NCBI GenBank assembly: GCA_029261925.1
Contig: JAJDAJ010000015.1
Coordinates: forward strand, 1-64,000
Reading direction: 5' to 3'
From: Deltaproteobacteria bacterium
GTDB lineage: Bacteria > Myxococcota_A > UBA9160 > SZUA-336
Length of the DNA: 64,000 nucleotides
The notes under the pieces are model-generated. The model searched no databases. It saw only the letters and a program-made list of their open reading frames with translations, and was not told where the DNA came from. Every line of letters begins with the position of its first letter. The stretch's first letter is position 1. Positions 17,698-25,467 of the stretch are shown here, piece after piece. The position numbers and the translations under genes are program-made.

Positions 17698-18899
17698 TCG
17701 GGGTCTCCGTGCGCGGGTCGCGCGTAGCCTTCGGGATCCGATGCGTCGCGCAGCCGGCGCAGCATCTCCGGGTCGAACATCTCCGGTCGGCCGGTGATGT
17801 ACTCCGGGTACACGCAGAGCCGCTCGCGCAGCTCGTAGCCCGCCGCCTCGGTGCGCCGGCGCAGGTCGTCGAGCTCGGGCCAGGGGGCCTCGGGATTGAT
17901 GAAGTCGATCGTGAGCGGCGACACCCCGCCCCAGTCGTTCAGCCCCGAGCGGACCAGCAGCTCGAGCGACGTGGGCGAGAGGTTCGGCGGCGCCTGCAGG
18001 TTCATGGCGGGCCCGAGCACCAGGCGTGCGAGCGCGACGGTCCCGGCCATCAGCGCGTCGGAGGGCTGGGGCACGTCGGCCATGAGCGTGTCGGGCTTGG
18101 GGTGGAAGTTCTGGACGATCACCTCCTGCACGTGGCCGCCGGCCGCGTGCAGGTCGCGGATCGCCTCGAGCGTGTCGACGCGCTCGGCCGGCGTCTCGCC
18201 GATACCGATCAGGATCCCGCTGGTGAACGGGATGCGCAGCTCGCCGGCCTCGCGGGTCATGCGCAGGCGCGTGGCGGGCTCCTTGTCGGGCGCCCAGTAG
18301 TGCGCCTGGCCGCGCTCGCGCAGGCGCCGGCTCGTGGTCTCGAGCATCAGCCCCATGCTGGCGTTGAAGGGGCGCAGCGCCGCCAGCTCCTCGGCGCTCA
18401 TGATGCCGGCGTTCGTGTGCGGGAAGGTGCCCTCGTCGTACGCGACGCGGCAGGCATCGACCAGGTACTCGCTGGTGCTCGCGTAGCCGCGCTCCTGGAG
18501 CCAGCCGCGGTAGCCCCGGTAGGCGACCTCGGGCTTGTCGCCCAGGCAGAACAGCGCCTCGAGGCAGCCCGCGCGCCGCGCGCCGCGCGCGGTCTCGCGC
18601 ACCTCCTCGAGCACGTAGGTGCGCGCCGCGGGGGAGTCGGGCTGGACGGCGAAGGTGCAGTAGCTGCAGCGGTTCCGGCACAGGTTGGTCAGCGGGATGA
18701 AGACGTTGCGCGAGACCGTGATCACGCGGCCGTGGCCGCGCTCGCCGAGCTCGCGGCCGGCCTCGAGCAGCGGCTCGAGGATCGAGGCGGCGTCGTGCTC
18801 CAGCCGCTCCGCGATCGCCACCGCGTCCGCGTACGTCAGCGGCTCGGCGTCGACGGCCTTGCGAATGCGCTCGAGGAGCTCGGCGCGGCTGGGGGCCAA
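17694..18899 (-). CDS. cofG: Fo synthase subunit CofG (radical SAM)
   Basis: CofG closes the deazaflavin ring to give 7,8-didemethyl-8-hydroxy-5-deazariboflavin. The cluster motif CRNRCSYCTF sits near residue 76, and CLFCLGDKPE-like, FPHTNAGIMS and SGILIGIGET motifs match the family. The 401-residue protein starts at a TTG with AGGAG eight bases upstream. The stop overlaps cofH. Two separate subunits, rather than the fused FbiC of actinobacteria, are used. cofC, cofD and cofE are not in this window, so polyglutamyl F420 completion must be encoded elsewhere if made. Confidence 0.9.
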   Translation of the reverse strand: MAPSRAELLERIRKAVDAEPLTYADAVAIAERLEHDAASILEPLLEAGRELGERGHGRVITVSRNVFIPLTNLCRNRCSYCTFAVQPDSPAARTYVLEEVRETARGARRAGCLEALFCLGDKPEVAYRGYRGWLQERGYASTSEYLVDACRVAYDEGTFPHTNAGIMSAEELAALRPFNASMGLMLETTSRRLRERGQAHYWAPDKEPATRLRMTREAGELRIPFTSGILIGIGETPAERVDTLEAIRDLHAAGGHVQEVIVQNFHPKPDTLMADVPQPSDALMAGTVALARLVLGPAMNLQAPPNLSPTSLELLVRSGLNDWGGVSPLTIDFINPEAPWPELDDLRRRTEAAGYELRERLCVYPEYITGRPEMFDPEMLRRLRDASDPEGYARPAHGDPE

Positions 18900-18983
18900 C
18901 AGGGCACTCCTGTCCTGGGAGGAGCCCCGGATGCTAGCACTCGCGAGCCCCGCAGCGTCGGCTCCGGGCGCGGCGCGCCCGCT

Positions 18984-19826
18984 TCAGGGCCCGCCGGGCG
19001 CCTCCACGATCTCGGGGTCCGCGAAGGCCAGGCGCTTGCGCATGACCTCGATCGCCTCGGGGCTGGAGTCGATCAGCAGGAAGCGGCGCCCCTCGCGCGC
19101 GGCGGCCTCGCCCAGGGTCCCGCTGCCCGCGAAGAAGTCCACGCAGAGGTCGCCGGGCCGGCTGTGCACGCGCACGATCCGGCGCACCACGCCCAGGGGC
19201 TTCTGGGTGGCATAGCCGGTCCGCTCCCGCGACCCCGTGGGCACGATGGTGTGCCACCAGACGTCGGTCGGGGTCTTGCCGCGGGCGGCCTTCTCGGCCC
19301 CGACGAGGCCCGGGGCCATGTACGGGATGCGGTCGATGGCGTCGTGGTCGAACAGGTAGGTCTCCGGGTCGCGGGCGTACCAGAGGATGGTGTCGTGCTT
19401 GGCCGGCCAGCGGCGCCGCGAGCGGCCCCCGAAGTCGTAGGCCCAGATGATCTCGTTCATGAAGCAGTCGCGCCCGAAGATGCCGTCGAGCAGCAGCCGG
19501 CAGTGGTGCGACTCGCGGGGGTCCACGTGCAGGAAGAGCGACCCCTCGGGCGCCAGGATGCGATGGGCCTCGAGCAGGCGCGGCTCCAGGAAGGCCAGGT
19601 AGTCGTCGAAGCGATCGGAGAAGGCGCTCTCGCCCAGCACCTGGCTGCGGTAGCGCTGGCCCCCGAAGCCGGTGCGATCCCCGTCCGGGTCGCGGGTGGT
19701 CCGCAGGCGCCGGCGCCGCTGGGTGCGGCCCGTGTTGAAGGGCGGGTCGGCGTAGATCAGCGCCACGCCGCCGGCGGGCAGCGACGGCAGCACCCGCAGG
19801 TTGTCGCCGAGCACGATGCGGTTCAC
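18984..19826 (-). CDS. DNA adenine/cytosine-N4 methyltransferase (orphan)
   Basis: The protein is a site-specific DNA methyltransferase of the N4/N6 type with the catalytic motif DPPFNTG (motif IV) near the N-terminus and the SAM motif FFAGSGTLGEAA (motif I) near the C-terminus, a beta-class order. GYATQKPLG precedes motif I as usual. At 280 residues it is compact. No restriction endonuclease gene neighbours it, so it looks like an orphan methylase. The GTG at 19826 is the first start upstream of the conserved NRIVLGDNLRVL. It diverges from the HAD gene. Confidence 0.87.
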   Translation of the reverse strand: MNRIVLGDNLRVLPSLPAGGVALIYADPPFNTGRTQRRRRLRTTRDPDGDRTGFGGQRYRSQVLGESAFSDRFDDYLAFLEPRLLEAHRILAPEGSLFLHVDPRESHHCRLLLDGIFGRDCFMNEIIWAYDFGGRSRRRWPAKHDTILWYARDPETYLFDHDAIDRIPYMAPGLVGAEKAARGKTPTDVWWHTIVPTGSRERTGYATQKPLGVVRRIVRVHSRPGDLCVDFFAGSGTLGEAAAREGRRFLLIDSSPEAIEVMRKRLAFADPEIVEAPGGP

Positions 19827-19844
19827 GCGGCTACCCTGCTGCGC

Positions 19845-20606
19845 GTGACGGTGCAGGCGATCTGCTTCGACCTGTTCGACACGCTGGTGGACCTCCACAT
19901 GGATCGTCTGCCGGTCGTCGAGATCGCCGGGCGGCGTGTCCCGTCGACCCTGGGCGCGCTGCACGAGGCGCTCGAGGCCTTCGAGCGGCTGCCCTTCGAC
20001 GAGTTCGTATCGGAGCTGCGCGCATCCGACAAGGCGCTGTACCGCAGCCACCACGGCGAGGGGCTCGAGCTGCCCACGCTGCGCCGCTTCGAGGCCTTCT
20101 GCGCGCGCATCGGCGTGGGCGATCCCGCCGCGCCCGCGCTGCTCACGGAGACCCACATGGGCCGGCTGCGCGAGCAGGTGCGGATCCTGCCCCACCATCG
20201 CGACGTGCTCGGCGGGCTGCGGGAGCGCTACCGGCTCGCGGTGGTCTCGAACTTCAGCCACACCCCGCTGGCGCTCCAGGTGCTCGACGAGGCCGGCCTG
20301 CGGGGCGACCTGGACCCGATCGTGATCTCCGAGGACGTGGGCATCCGCAAGCCCCGACCCGAGATCTTCCAGGCCGCGCTCGACGCGCTCGACCTGCCCG
20401 CCGCGCAGGTCGTGCACGTGGGCGACAACCTCGGGGCCGACATCGAGGGCGCAGCGGCCCTGGGCATGCGCACGGTCTGGCTCACGCGGCGCGTGCCCGA
20501 TCCCGCCGACGCCCTCGACGCGCACCCGGGCAAGCCGCCCGACGGCGTGATCGCCGACCTGCGCGAGCTGGCGGACTGGCTGCACGGCCGGCCGCCGGTC
20601 CGATGA
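19845..20606 (+). CDS. HAD-family hydrolase
   Basis: A haloacid-dehalogenase superfamily phosphatase. The nucleophile motif is FDLFDTLVD at residues 8-16, motif II VVSNFSH, motif III Lys in GIRKPRPEIF, and motif IV VHVGDNLGADIEGA. The helical cap after motif I identifies subfamily I. The 253-residue product starts at a GTG 18 bases from the divergent methylase start. Its stop overlaps the AbgT start (ATGA), forming an operon of three. The substrate is unknown. Confidence 0.88.
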   Translation: MTVQAICFDLFDTLVDLHMDRLPVVEIAGRRVPSTLGALHEALEAFERLPFDEFVSELRASDKALYRSHHGEGLELPTLRRFEAFCARIGVGDPAAPALLTETHMGRLREQVRILPHHRDVLGGLRERYRLAVVSNFSHTPLALQVLDEAGLRGDLDPIVISEDVGIRKPRPEIFQAALDALDLPAAQVVHVGDNLGADIEGAAALGMRTVWLTRRVPDPADALDAHPGKPPDGVIADLRELADWLHGRPPVR

Positions 20607-22132
20607 GCTGGATCCTGCGCGTCCTGACGCGCCTGGCGGAGCTCGGCAACCGCCTGCCCGACCCCGTGACCCTGTTCGCGCTGCTCACCCTGGCGGTGGT
20701 GCTGATCTCGGCGCTGGCCGCGGGGGTGAGCGAGGAGGTGATCCAGCGCGACGGCGGCGTGCTGGAGCGCAGCGTACGCAGCCTGCTGTCGCGCGAGGGC
20801 GTGCGCTGGTTCTTCGACTCGGCCGTCACCAACTTCACCGGCTTCGCCCCGCTGGGCAAGGTGCTCACCGTGATGCTCGGCATCGGCGTGGCCGAGCGCA
20901 CCGGGCTGGTGACCGCCGCGCTGCGCCTGCTGGTGCAGAGCGTCCCCGCGAGCGCGATCACCGCGGCCGTGGTCTTCGCCGGCGTGATGAGCTCGATGGC
21001 GGCCGACGCCGGCTACGTGGTCCTCACGCCGCTGGGCGGGGTGCTCTTCGCCGGGCTCGGCCGCCACCCGCTGGCGGGCCTCGCCGCCGCGTTCGCGGGC
21101 GTGTCCGGCGGCTACAGCGCCAACCTGCTGCTGACCGGCCTCGACCCGATGCTCGCCGGACTGACGCAGGAGGCGGCGCGCGCGATCGACCCGGCGTACG
21201 TCGTGCACGCCACGGCCAACTACTACTTCATGCTCGCGTCGACGTTCCTGGTGACGGGGCTCGGCACGCTGGTGACCGTGCGCGTGGTCGAGCCCATGCT
21301 GGGCACCTGGGACCGCTCGCGCGCACGCGGGGCGCCCGAGCTCCCCGATGCGATCGGCGCCGAGGAGCGCGCCGGGCTGCGCGCCGCGGCGCTCGGCGCG
21401 GGCGTCGTCGCGCTGGGCATGGCGGCGCTCGCGCTCTGGCCCGGCTCACCGCTGCGCGATCCCGTGCCCGAGGGCGCCCCCGCGATCGGCGCGCTGGCCC
21501 CGTTCTTCGGCGCGATCGAGATCCAGATCGCTGCGCTGTTCTTCGTGCCCGGCGTGATCCACGGCTGGCGCACGGGGCAGATCCGCAGCGACCGCGACGT
21601 GGCCGCGATGACCTCGGACACCATGGCGACCATGGGCGCCTACATCGTGCTGGCCTTCGTGGCCGCGCAGTTCGTGGCCGCGTTCAACTGGACGCACCTG
21701 GGTGCGATCACGGCGGTGAAGGGGGCCGGCCTGCTGCAGGCGATCGGGCTCGGCGGCGTGCCGCTGCTGATCGCGTTCCTCGCGGTCTCGGCCACCATGA
21801 ACCTGTTCGTGGGCAGCGCCTCGGCCAAGTGGGCCTTCATGGCGCCGATCTTCGTCCCGATGCTGATGCTGACCGGCTTCAGCCCCGAGGCGGCGCAGGC
21901 CACGTACCGCGTGGGCGACTCGGTCACCAACATCATCTCGCCGCTGATGCCCTACCTGCCGATCATCATCGTGTTCGCGCAGAAGTACGACCGCGACGCC
22001 GGGCTCGGGACGCTGATGGCCGCCATGCTCCCGTACTCGATCGCCTTCGGGCTCGGCTGGAGCGTGCTGCTGGCCGTCTGGGCGAGCGCCGGCTGGGCGC
22101 TCGGGCCGGGTGCGGGGATCGCGTACCCGTGA
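20603..22132 (+). CDS. AbgT-family transporter
   Basis: A polytopic inner-membrane protein of 509 residues with about a dozen helices, belonging to the AbgT family of p-aminobenzoyl-glutamate/antimetabolite transporters. Family features include NRLPDPVTLF near the N-terminus, SSMAADAGYVVLTPLGG, FAGVSGGYSANLL and the C-terminal GDSVTNIISPLMPYLP. It is translationally coupled to the HAD hydrolase and to the lipase-like gene. Transported substrate is not predictable; family members act as importers of folate catabolites or as sulfonamide efflux pumps. Confidence 0.9.
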   Translation: MSWILRVLTRLAELGNRLPDPVTLFALLTLAVVLISALAAGVSEEVIQRDGGVLERSVRSLLSREGVRWFFDSAVTNFTGFAPLGKVLTVMLGIGVAERTGLVTAALRLLVQSVPASAITAAVVFAGVMSSMAADAGYVVLTPLGGVLFAGLGRHPLAGLAAAFAGVSGGYSANLLLTGLDPMLAGLTQEAARAIDPAYVVHATANYYFMLASTFLVTGLGTLVTVRVVEPMLGTWDRSRARGAPELPDAIGAEERAGLRAAALGAGVVALGMAALALWPGSPLRDPVPEGAPAIGALAPFFGAIEIQIAALFFVPGVIHGWRTGQIRSDRDVAAMTSDTMATMGAYIVLAFVAAQFVAAFNWTHLGAITAVKGAGLLQAIGLGGVPLLIAFLAVSATMNLFVGSASAKWAFMAPIFVPMLMLTGFSPEAAQATYRVGDSVTNIISPLMPYLPIIIVFAQKYDRDAGLGTLMAAMLPYSIAFGLGWSVLLAVWASAGWALGPGAGIAYP

Positions 22133-22926
22133 CGCGCATGCGCCGCGGCGCAGGGCAGCGCGCTCGAAGGCGGTATCCCGTGCGCGCGGTGCGGCGGCTG
22201 GGCGCGGCCTCCCTGGCGCTGGCGACGGCCCTGGCCGCCGGGCCGGCGCCGGCCGCGCCGGGCGACGAGGTGGTCGTGCTGCTGCACGGCCTGTTCCGCA
22301 GCGAGCGCGCCATGGCGCCGCTGGCGCGACACCTCGAGCAGGCGGGCTGGACCACGCTCTCGATCGACTACCCCTCGACCCGCGAGCCGATCGAGACGCT
22401 CGCCGCGCGCGTGCGCCGCGAGATCGTCGAGCGCGCGCCCGCCGCTGCGACCGTGCACGCGGTCACGCACTCGCTCGGCGGCGTGCTGCTGCGCCAGCTC
22501 ATGGCCCGCGACCCGCTGCCGCGCTTCGGCCGCGCCGTGCTGCTGGCGCCCCCGAGCGGCGGCAGCGAGGTCGTCGACGCGCTCGACGCCTGGGGCCTCG
22601 CCTGGTCGCTGGGCCCCGCCGGCCGCGCGCTGGGCACGGGCCCCGACAGCGCTCCCCGGCGCCTGCCCCCGCCCGGCTTCGAGCTCGGCGTGATCGCCGG
22701 CAGCGCCTCGTTCAACCCCCTGAGCTCCTGGCTGATCCCCGGACCCGACGACGGCCGCGTCTCCGTGGACAGCGCGCGGATCGAGGGCATGCGCGACTTC
22801 CTCGTCGTCGAGCGCACGCACACCTTCATCATGCGCGGCGACGAGGTGAAGCGGCAGGTCGTGCACTTCCTGCGCTCGGGGGCGTTCGTGCGGCAGGGGG
22901 TGGAGGACGCGGGGGCTGGCAGGTGA
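22129..22926 (+). CDS. Exported alpha/beta-hydrolase (lipase-like)
   Basis: VVVLLHGLFRSERAM carries the oxyanion-hole HG motif and THSLGGVL the nucleophile elbow (Ser in HSLGG), as in PGAP1/DUF676-type lipases. An arginine-rich start followed by LGAASLALATALAAGPAPAAPG looks like a twin-arginine or Sec signal peptide. The GTG at 22129 overlaps the transporter stop (GTGA); an ATG nine bases later is equally possible. The C-terminal His is probably in RTHTFIM. The 265-residue protein is likely periplasmic. Its relation to the transporter is unclear. Confidence 0.8.
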   Translation: MTRMRRGAGQRARRRYPVRAVRRLGAASLALATALAAGPAPAAPGDEVVVLLHGLFRSERAMAPLARHLEQAGWTTLSIDYPSTREPIETLAARVRREIVERAPAAATVHAVTHSLGGVLLRQLMARDPLPRFGRAVLLAPPSGGSEVVDALDAWGLAWSLGPAGRALGTGPDSAPRRLPPPGFELGVIAGSASFNPLSSWLIPGPDDGRVSVDSARIEGMRDFLVVERTHTFIMRGDEVKRQVVHFLRSGAFVRQGVEDAGAGR

Positions 22927-23042
22927 CCGGGGGCGGCCCCTGCAGCCCGGCTGCGCGCGGGCTGCGCGTCCGGCCTCCCGCCGCCAGGGCTTCTCGATCC
23001 TGTACCATGCGCCGCCCCCCCAGGTGACGGCGACCGAGTGCG

Positions 23043-24044
23043 ATGCAGCTGACCCGGATTCCAGCCCTCTGGCCCGCGCTTGCGGCGCTCCTGCTGGCGA
23101 GCGTGCTCGCGATCTGGTCTCACGGCGTTTCCCGGACGACCCGGCTCTCCAACCTGGACCTCGAGTCGACCGGCATCGCCGAGACCTATCTGATGACCGA
23201 CAAGTCGGAGCCCGGCCGCGGCTACATCGTGGGCAGGCGCGCCTCGACGGTGCGTCGCTCGGACTCGGCGCAGCAGGGGGACAGGTGGCGCCTCGACCGG
23301 ATCCCGGGTGCGTCCGGCGATACGTGGATCGCGCAGTCGAAGCGCAAGGGCAAGGGCACCGTGTTCTACGTGCCTTACCCCGACGTTCCCGATCCCGTGT
23401 ACCCGTACTACTACCGTTTCGTTCGCGAGCTCAGGCGCGAGCTCGAGCTCCCGCAGGTGAGCTGGACGAGTCTGTTCGTGAACCGCGTGTACCAGGGTCT
23501 CTACCTGCGCGTATCCCTCCCCTTCGACCCCCGGAAGAAGGACGGTGGCAGCGGGATACTGCGCGAGATCCTCGCGGTCGAGGGCGACCGTCTGATGGGC
23601 ATCGACTCGCGCTTCGACGACGCACCCGGCGTCTACGTCGACTCGATCGCGAGCGGAGTGTTTCCCCGGCTACGGGAGCCCGCACCGGCGCTGGCCTGGC
23701 TGGCCCGTCGCGCACCCACGGCCGAGACCACGCTGTTGATCCAGAACGTGGAGCCCTGGAGCGTGAGCCTGCTGCCCCTACCTGTGTCGCTGCCGGCGCT
23801 CTTCAGGGCGCGCTACGGGCGCGCTCCCGCGAGCTTTCACGACGCGCGCTACGCGCGCTGGGTGAACGCCGGATGGCGCGAGGGCGAGGAGCTCGAGCCC
23901 TTCGATGCAGCCGAGCGCGAGGCCCTGGAAGCCGGGCTGGAAGCCTATGCGTCCAGGCTCCGGGCCGGACTGAGGGCACACGTCACGCTCCACCAGAGCG
24001 GGGATCTGCTCGCCAGCCTGGATCGACGCCTGGGGGAGCTCTGA
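23043..24044 (+). CDS. Membrane-anchored CotH-like protein lacking kinase core
   Basis: A single N-terminal membrane helix (PALWPALAALLLASVLAIW) precedes a 310-residue extracytoplasmic region. The segment SLFVNRVYQGLYLRVSLP resembles the VN-x-Q/Y-G-LY strand of CotH kinases, and a similar segment occurs in the CotH gene three positions downstream. The DGDN and PWD motifs needed for catalysis are absent, so this looks like a degenerate or partner relative. It begins the four-gene unit and ends five bases before the VTC gene. I could not match the remainder to a known family. Confidence 0.55.
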   Translation: MQLTRIPALWPALAALLLASVLAIWSHGVSRTTRLSNLDLESTGIAETYLMTDKSEPGRGYIVGRRASTVRRSDSAQQGDRWRLDRIPGASGDTWIAQSKRKGKGTVFYVPYPDVPDPVYPYYYRFVRELRRELELPQVSWTSLFVNRVYQGLYLRVSLPFDPRKKDGGSGILREILAVEGDRLMGIDSRFDDAPGVYVDSIASGVFPRLREPAPALAWLARRAPTAETTLLIQNVEPWSVSLLPLPVSLPALFRARYGRAPASFHDARYARWVNAGWREGEELEPFDAAEREALEAGLEAYASRLRAGLRAHVTLHQSGDLLASLDRRLGEL

Positions 24045-24049
24045 GACCC

Positions 24050-24775
24050 ATGCGTCCGTTCAGACAGGAGCTGAAGTTCCGCGTGCATCACAGCGTGAAG
24101 ACGATGCTGCTCGAGCGCTGGCGGCGGTACCTGGTGCGCGCACCGTTCACCAACGCACACGCCGTGACACCGATCCTCAGTCAGTACTACGACTCCCCGG
24201 AGCTGGCCTTCTACTACGAGAAGCTGGACGGCATAGCGCTGCGCAACAAGGTACGCCTCCGCGTCTACAGTCAGCGCTTCACACCCGGGCAAACCGCGTT
24301 CCTCGAGATCAAGCATCGTCAGAACGATCTCGTCCGGAAGTACCGCCAGCAGATCTCCGACTTCGGCCCGGAGTGGCTCGATCCGTCGCACTGGCGCTTC
24401 GACGACCCGCAGATGGAGTCCGCCTTCCTGACCCTGCTGGAGCGACACAGGCTCCGGGCCTCCGCGCAGGTCTACTATCAGCGCGAGGCATACGAGGGTG
24501 CGGTCGAGAGCGACATCCGCGTCACGTTCGACACCTGCCTCACGGGGCTGCACCCGGGAGAGGTCGTGACGGGCACGCTCCTCCGCGACCACATGCGAAG
24601 CCTGATGCCCGACACGCTCGAGATCCTCGAGGTGAAGGCGACCCGCGGTATCCCTCGCTGGGTTCACGACGGCATCGTCGCGGCCGAACTCCAGCAGCAG
24701 ACCATTCCCAAGTACATCACCGCGGTCGAGGTCCTGGGCCTGCCCGGACTCGCGCCCGCCGGAGCCTACGCATGA
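24050..24775 (+). CDS. VTC-domain polyphosphate polymerase
   Basis: The VTC fold makes inorganic polyphosphate from ATP inside a basic tunnel barrel. The tunnel residues are all visible: ELKFRV (Glu7, Lys9), NKVRLRVY, FLEIKHR, VRKYRQQI, VYYQREAYEG, DIRVTFDT and LEVKATRGIPRWV. At 241 residues it is the VTC domain alone, without SPX or membrane segments, as is usual in bacteria. The ATG lies five bases after the CotH-like gene, and its stop overlaps the DUF4956 start. Function is by family knowledge; product has not been shown for this gene. Confidence 0.87.
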   Translation: MRPFRQELKFRVHHSVKTMLLERWRRYLVRAPFTNAHAVTPILSQYYDSPELAFYYEKLDGIALRNKVRLRVYSQRFTPGQTAFLEIKHRQNDLVRKYRQQISDFGPEWLDPSHWRFDDPQMESAFLTLLERHRLRASAQVYYQREAYEGAVESDIRVTFDTCLTGLHPGEVVTGTLLRDHMRSLMPDTLEILEVKATRGIPRWVHDGIVAAELQQQTIPKYITAVEVLGLPGLAPAGAYA

Positions 24776-25467
24776 ACGACTACTTCCTCGACAAGCTGTT
24801 CCGACCGTCCGAGACCGACATCTTCACCTTTCCCGATCTGATGCTCGCAATGACGATCTCGACGCTGCTGGCGTACGTGCTCGCCCACGCCTACCGCTAC
24901 ACGCACAGGGGTACGAGCTACTCGCAGTCGTTCCTCGTGACCCTGTTCATCATGGCAGTGGCGACCAGCGTCGTGATGATGATCATCGGCAGCAACATCG
25001 CGCGGGCGTTCAGCCTCGTCGGCGCACTCTCGATCATTCGCTTCCGCACGGCGGTCAAGGACGCCCGCGACACCGGCTACCTCTTCGCCGCGATGATTGC
25101 CGGGATGGGCTGCGGGACACAGTTCTACCTGGCCTCGATCAGCCTGACCGCGTTCATCTCGGTTCTCGTGATCGTTCTGTACGCGACCGACTTCGGGATC
25201 AAGCAGAAGCTCGAGAGCATCCTGCGGGTGACCTACCGGGTGGGCGAAGGCACTCTCGAGCAGATCGAGCGCGAGCTCGAGGGATCGTTTCGTGAGTTCA
25301 AGCTGATCAACCGCGTGCTGGACTTCGGTGAGGACCACGAGACCAACGTCTACGTCGTCCGACCGGCCCGGAACAAGGACCCCCACGAGATCGAGAGCCG
25401 GCTCCGCGAGATCGAGGGGGTCTCCAACCTCGCGATCTACCAGAGCGACCAGCATGCCCCGTTCTGA
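24772..25467 (+). CDS. DUF4956 membrane protein
   Basis: Four transmembrane helices in the first 145 residues (LMLAMTISTLLAYVLAHAY, FLVTLFIMAVATSVVMMII, YLFAAMIAGMGCGTQFYLA, LTAFISVLVIVLY) bracket the diagnostic ALSIIRFRTAVKDARDTGYLF loop of DUF4956. A cytoplasmic ferredoxin-like domain follows. DUF4956 proteins recur beside VTC and CotH genes, and exactly that order is seen here. ATGA coupling to the VTC gene implies a membrane platform for it. The 231-residue gene overlaps the CotH start by 14 bases. Confidence 0.87.
   Translation: MNDYFLDKLFRPSETDIFTFPDLMLAMTISTLLAYVLAHAYRYTHRGTSYSQSFLVTLFIMAVATSVVMMIIGSNIARAFSLVGALSIIRFRTAVKDARDTGYLFAAMIAGMGCGTQFYLASISLTAFISVLVIVLYATDFGIKQKLESILRVTYRVGEGTLEQIERELEGSFREFKLINRVLDFGEDHETNVYVVRPARNKDPHEIESRLREIEGVSNLAIYQSDQHAPF

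Noticed and set aside
17709-19844. Long N-terminal extension of the HAD ORF
   Set aside because: It is antisense to cofG and the DNA methylase; the HAD domain begins at GTG 19845.
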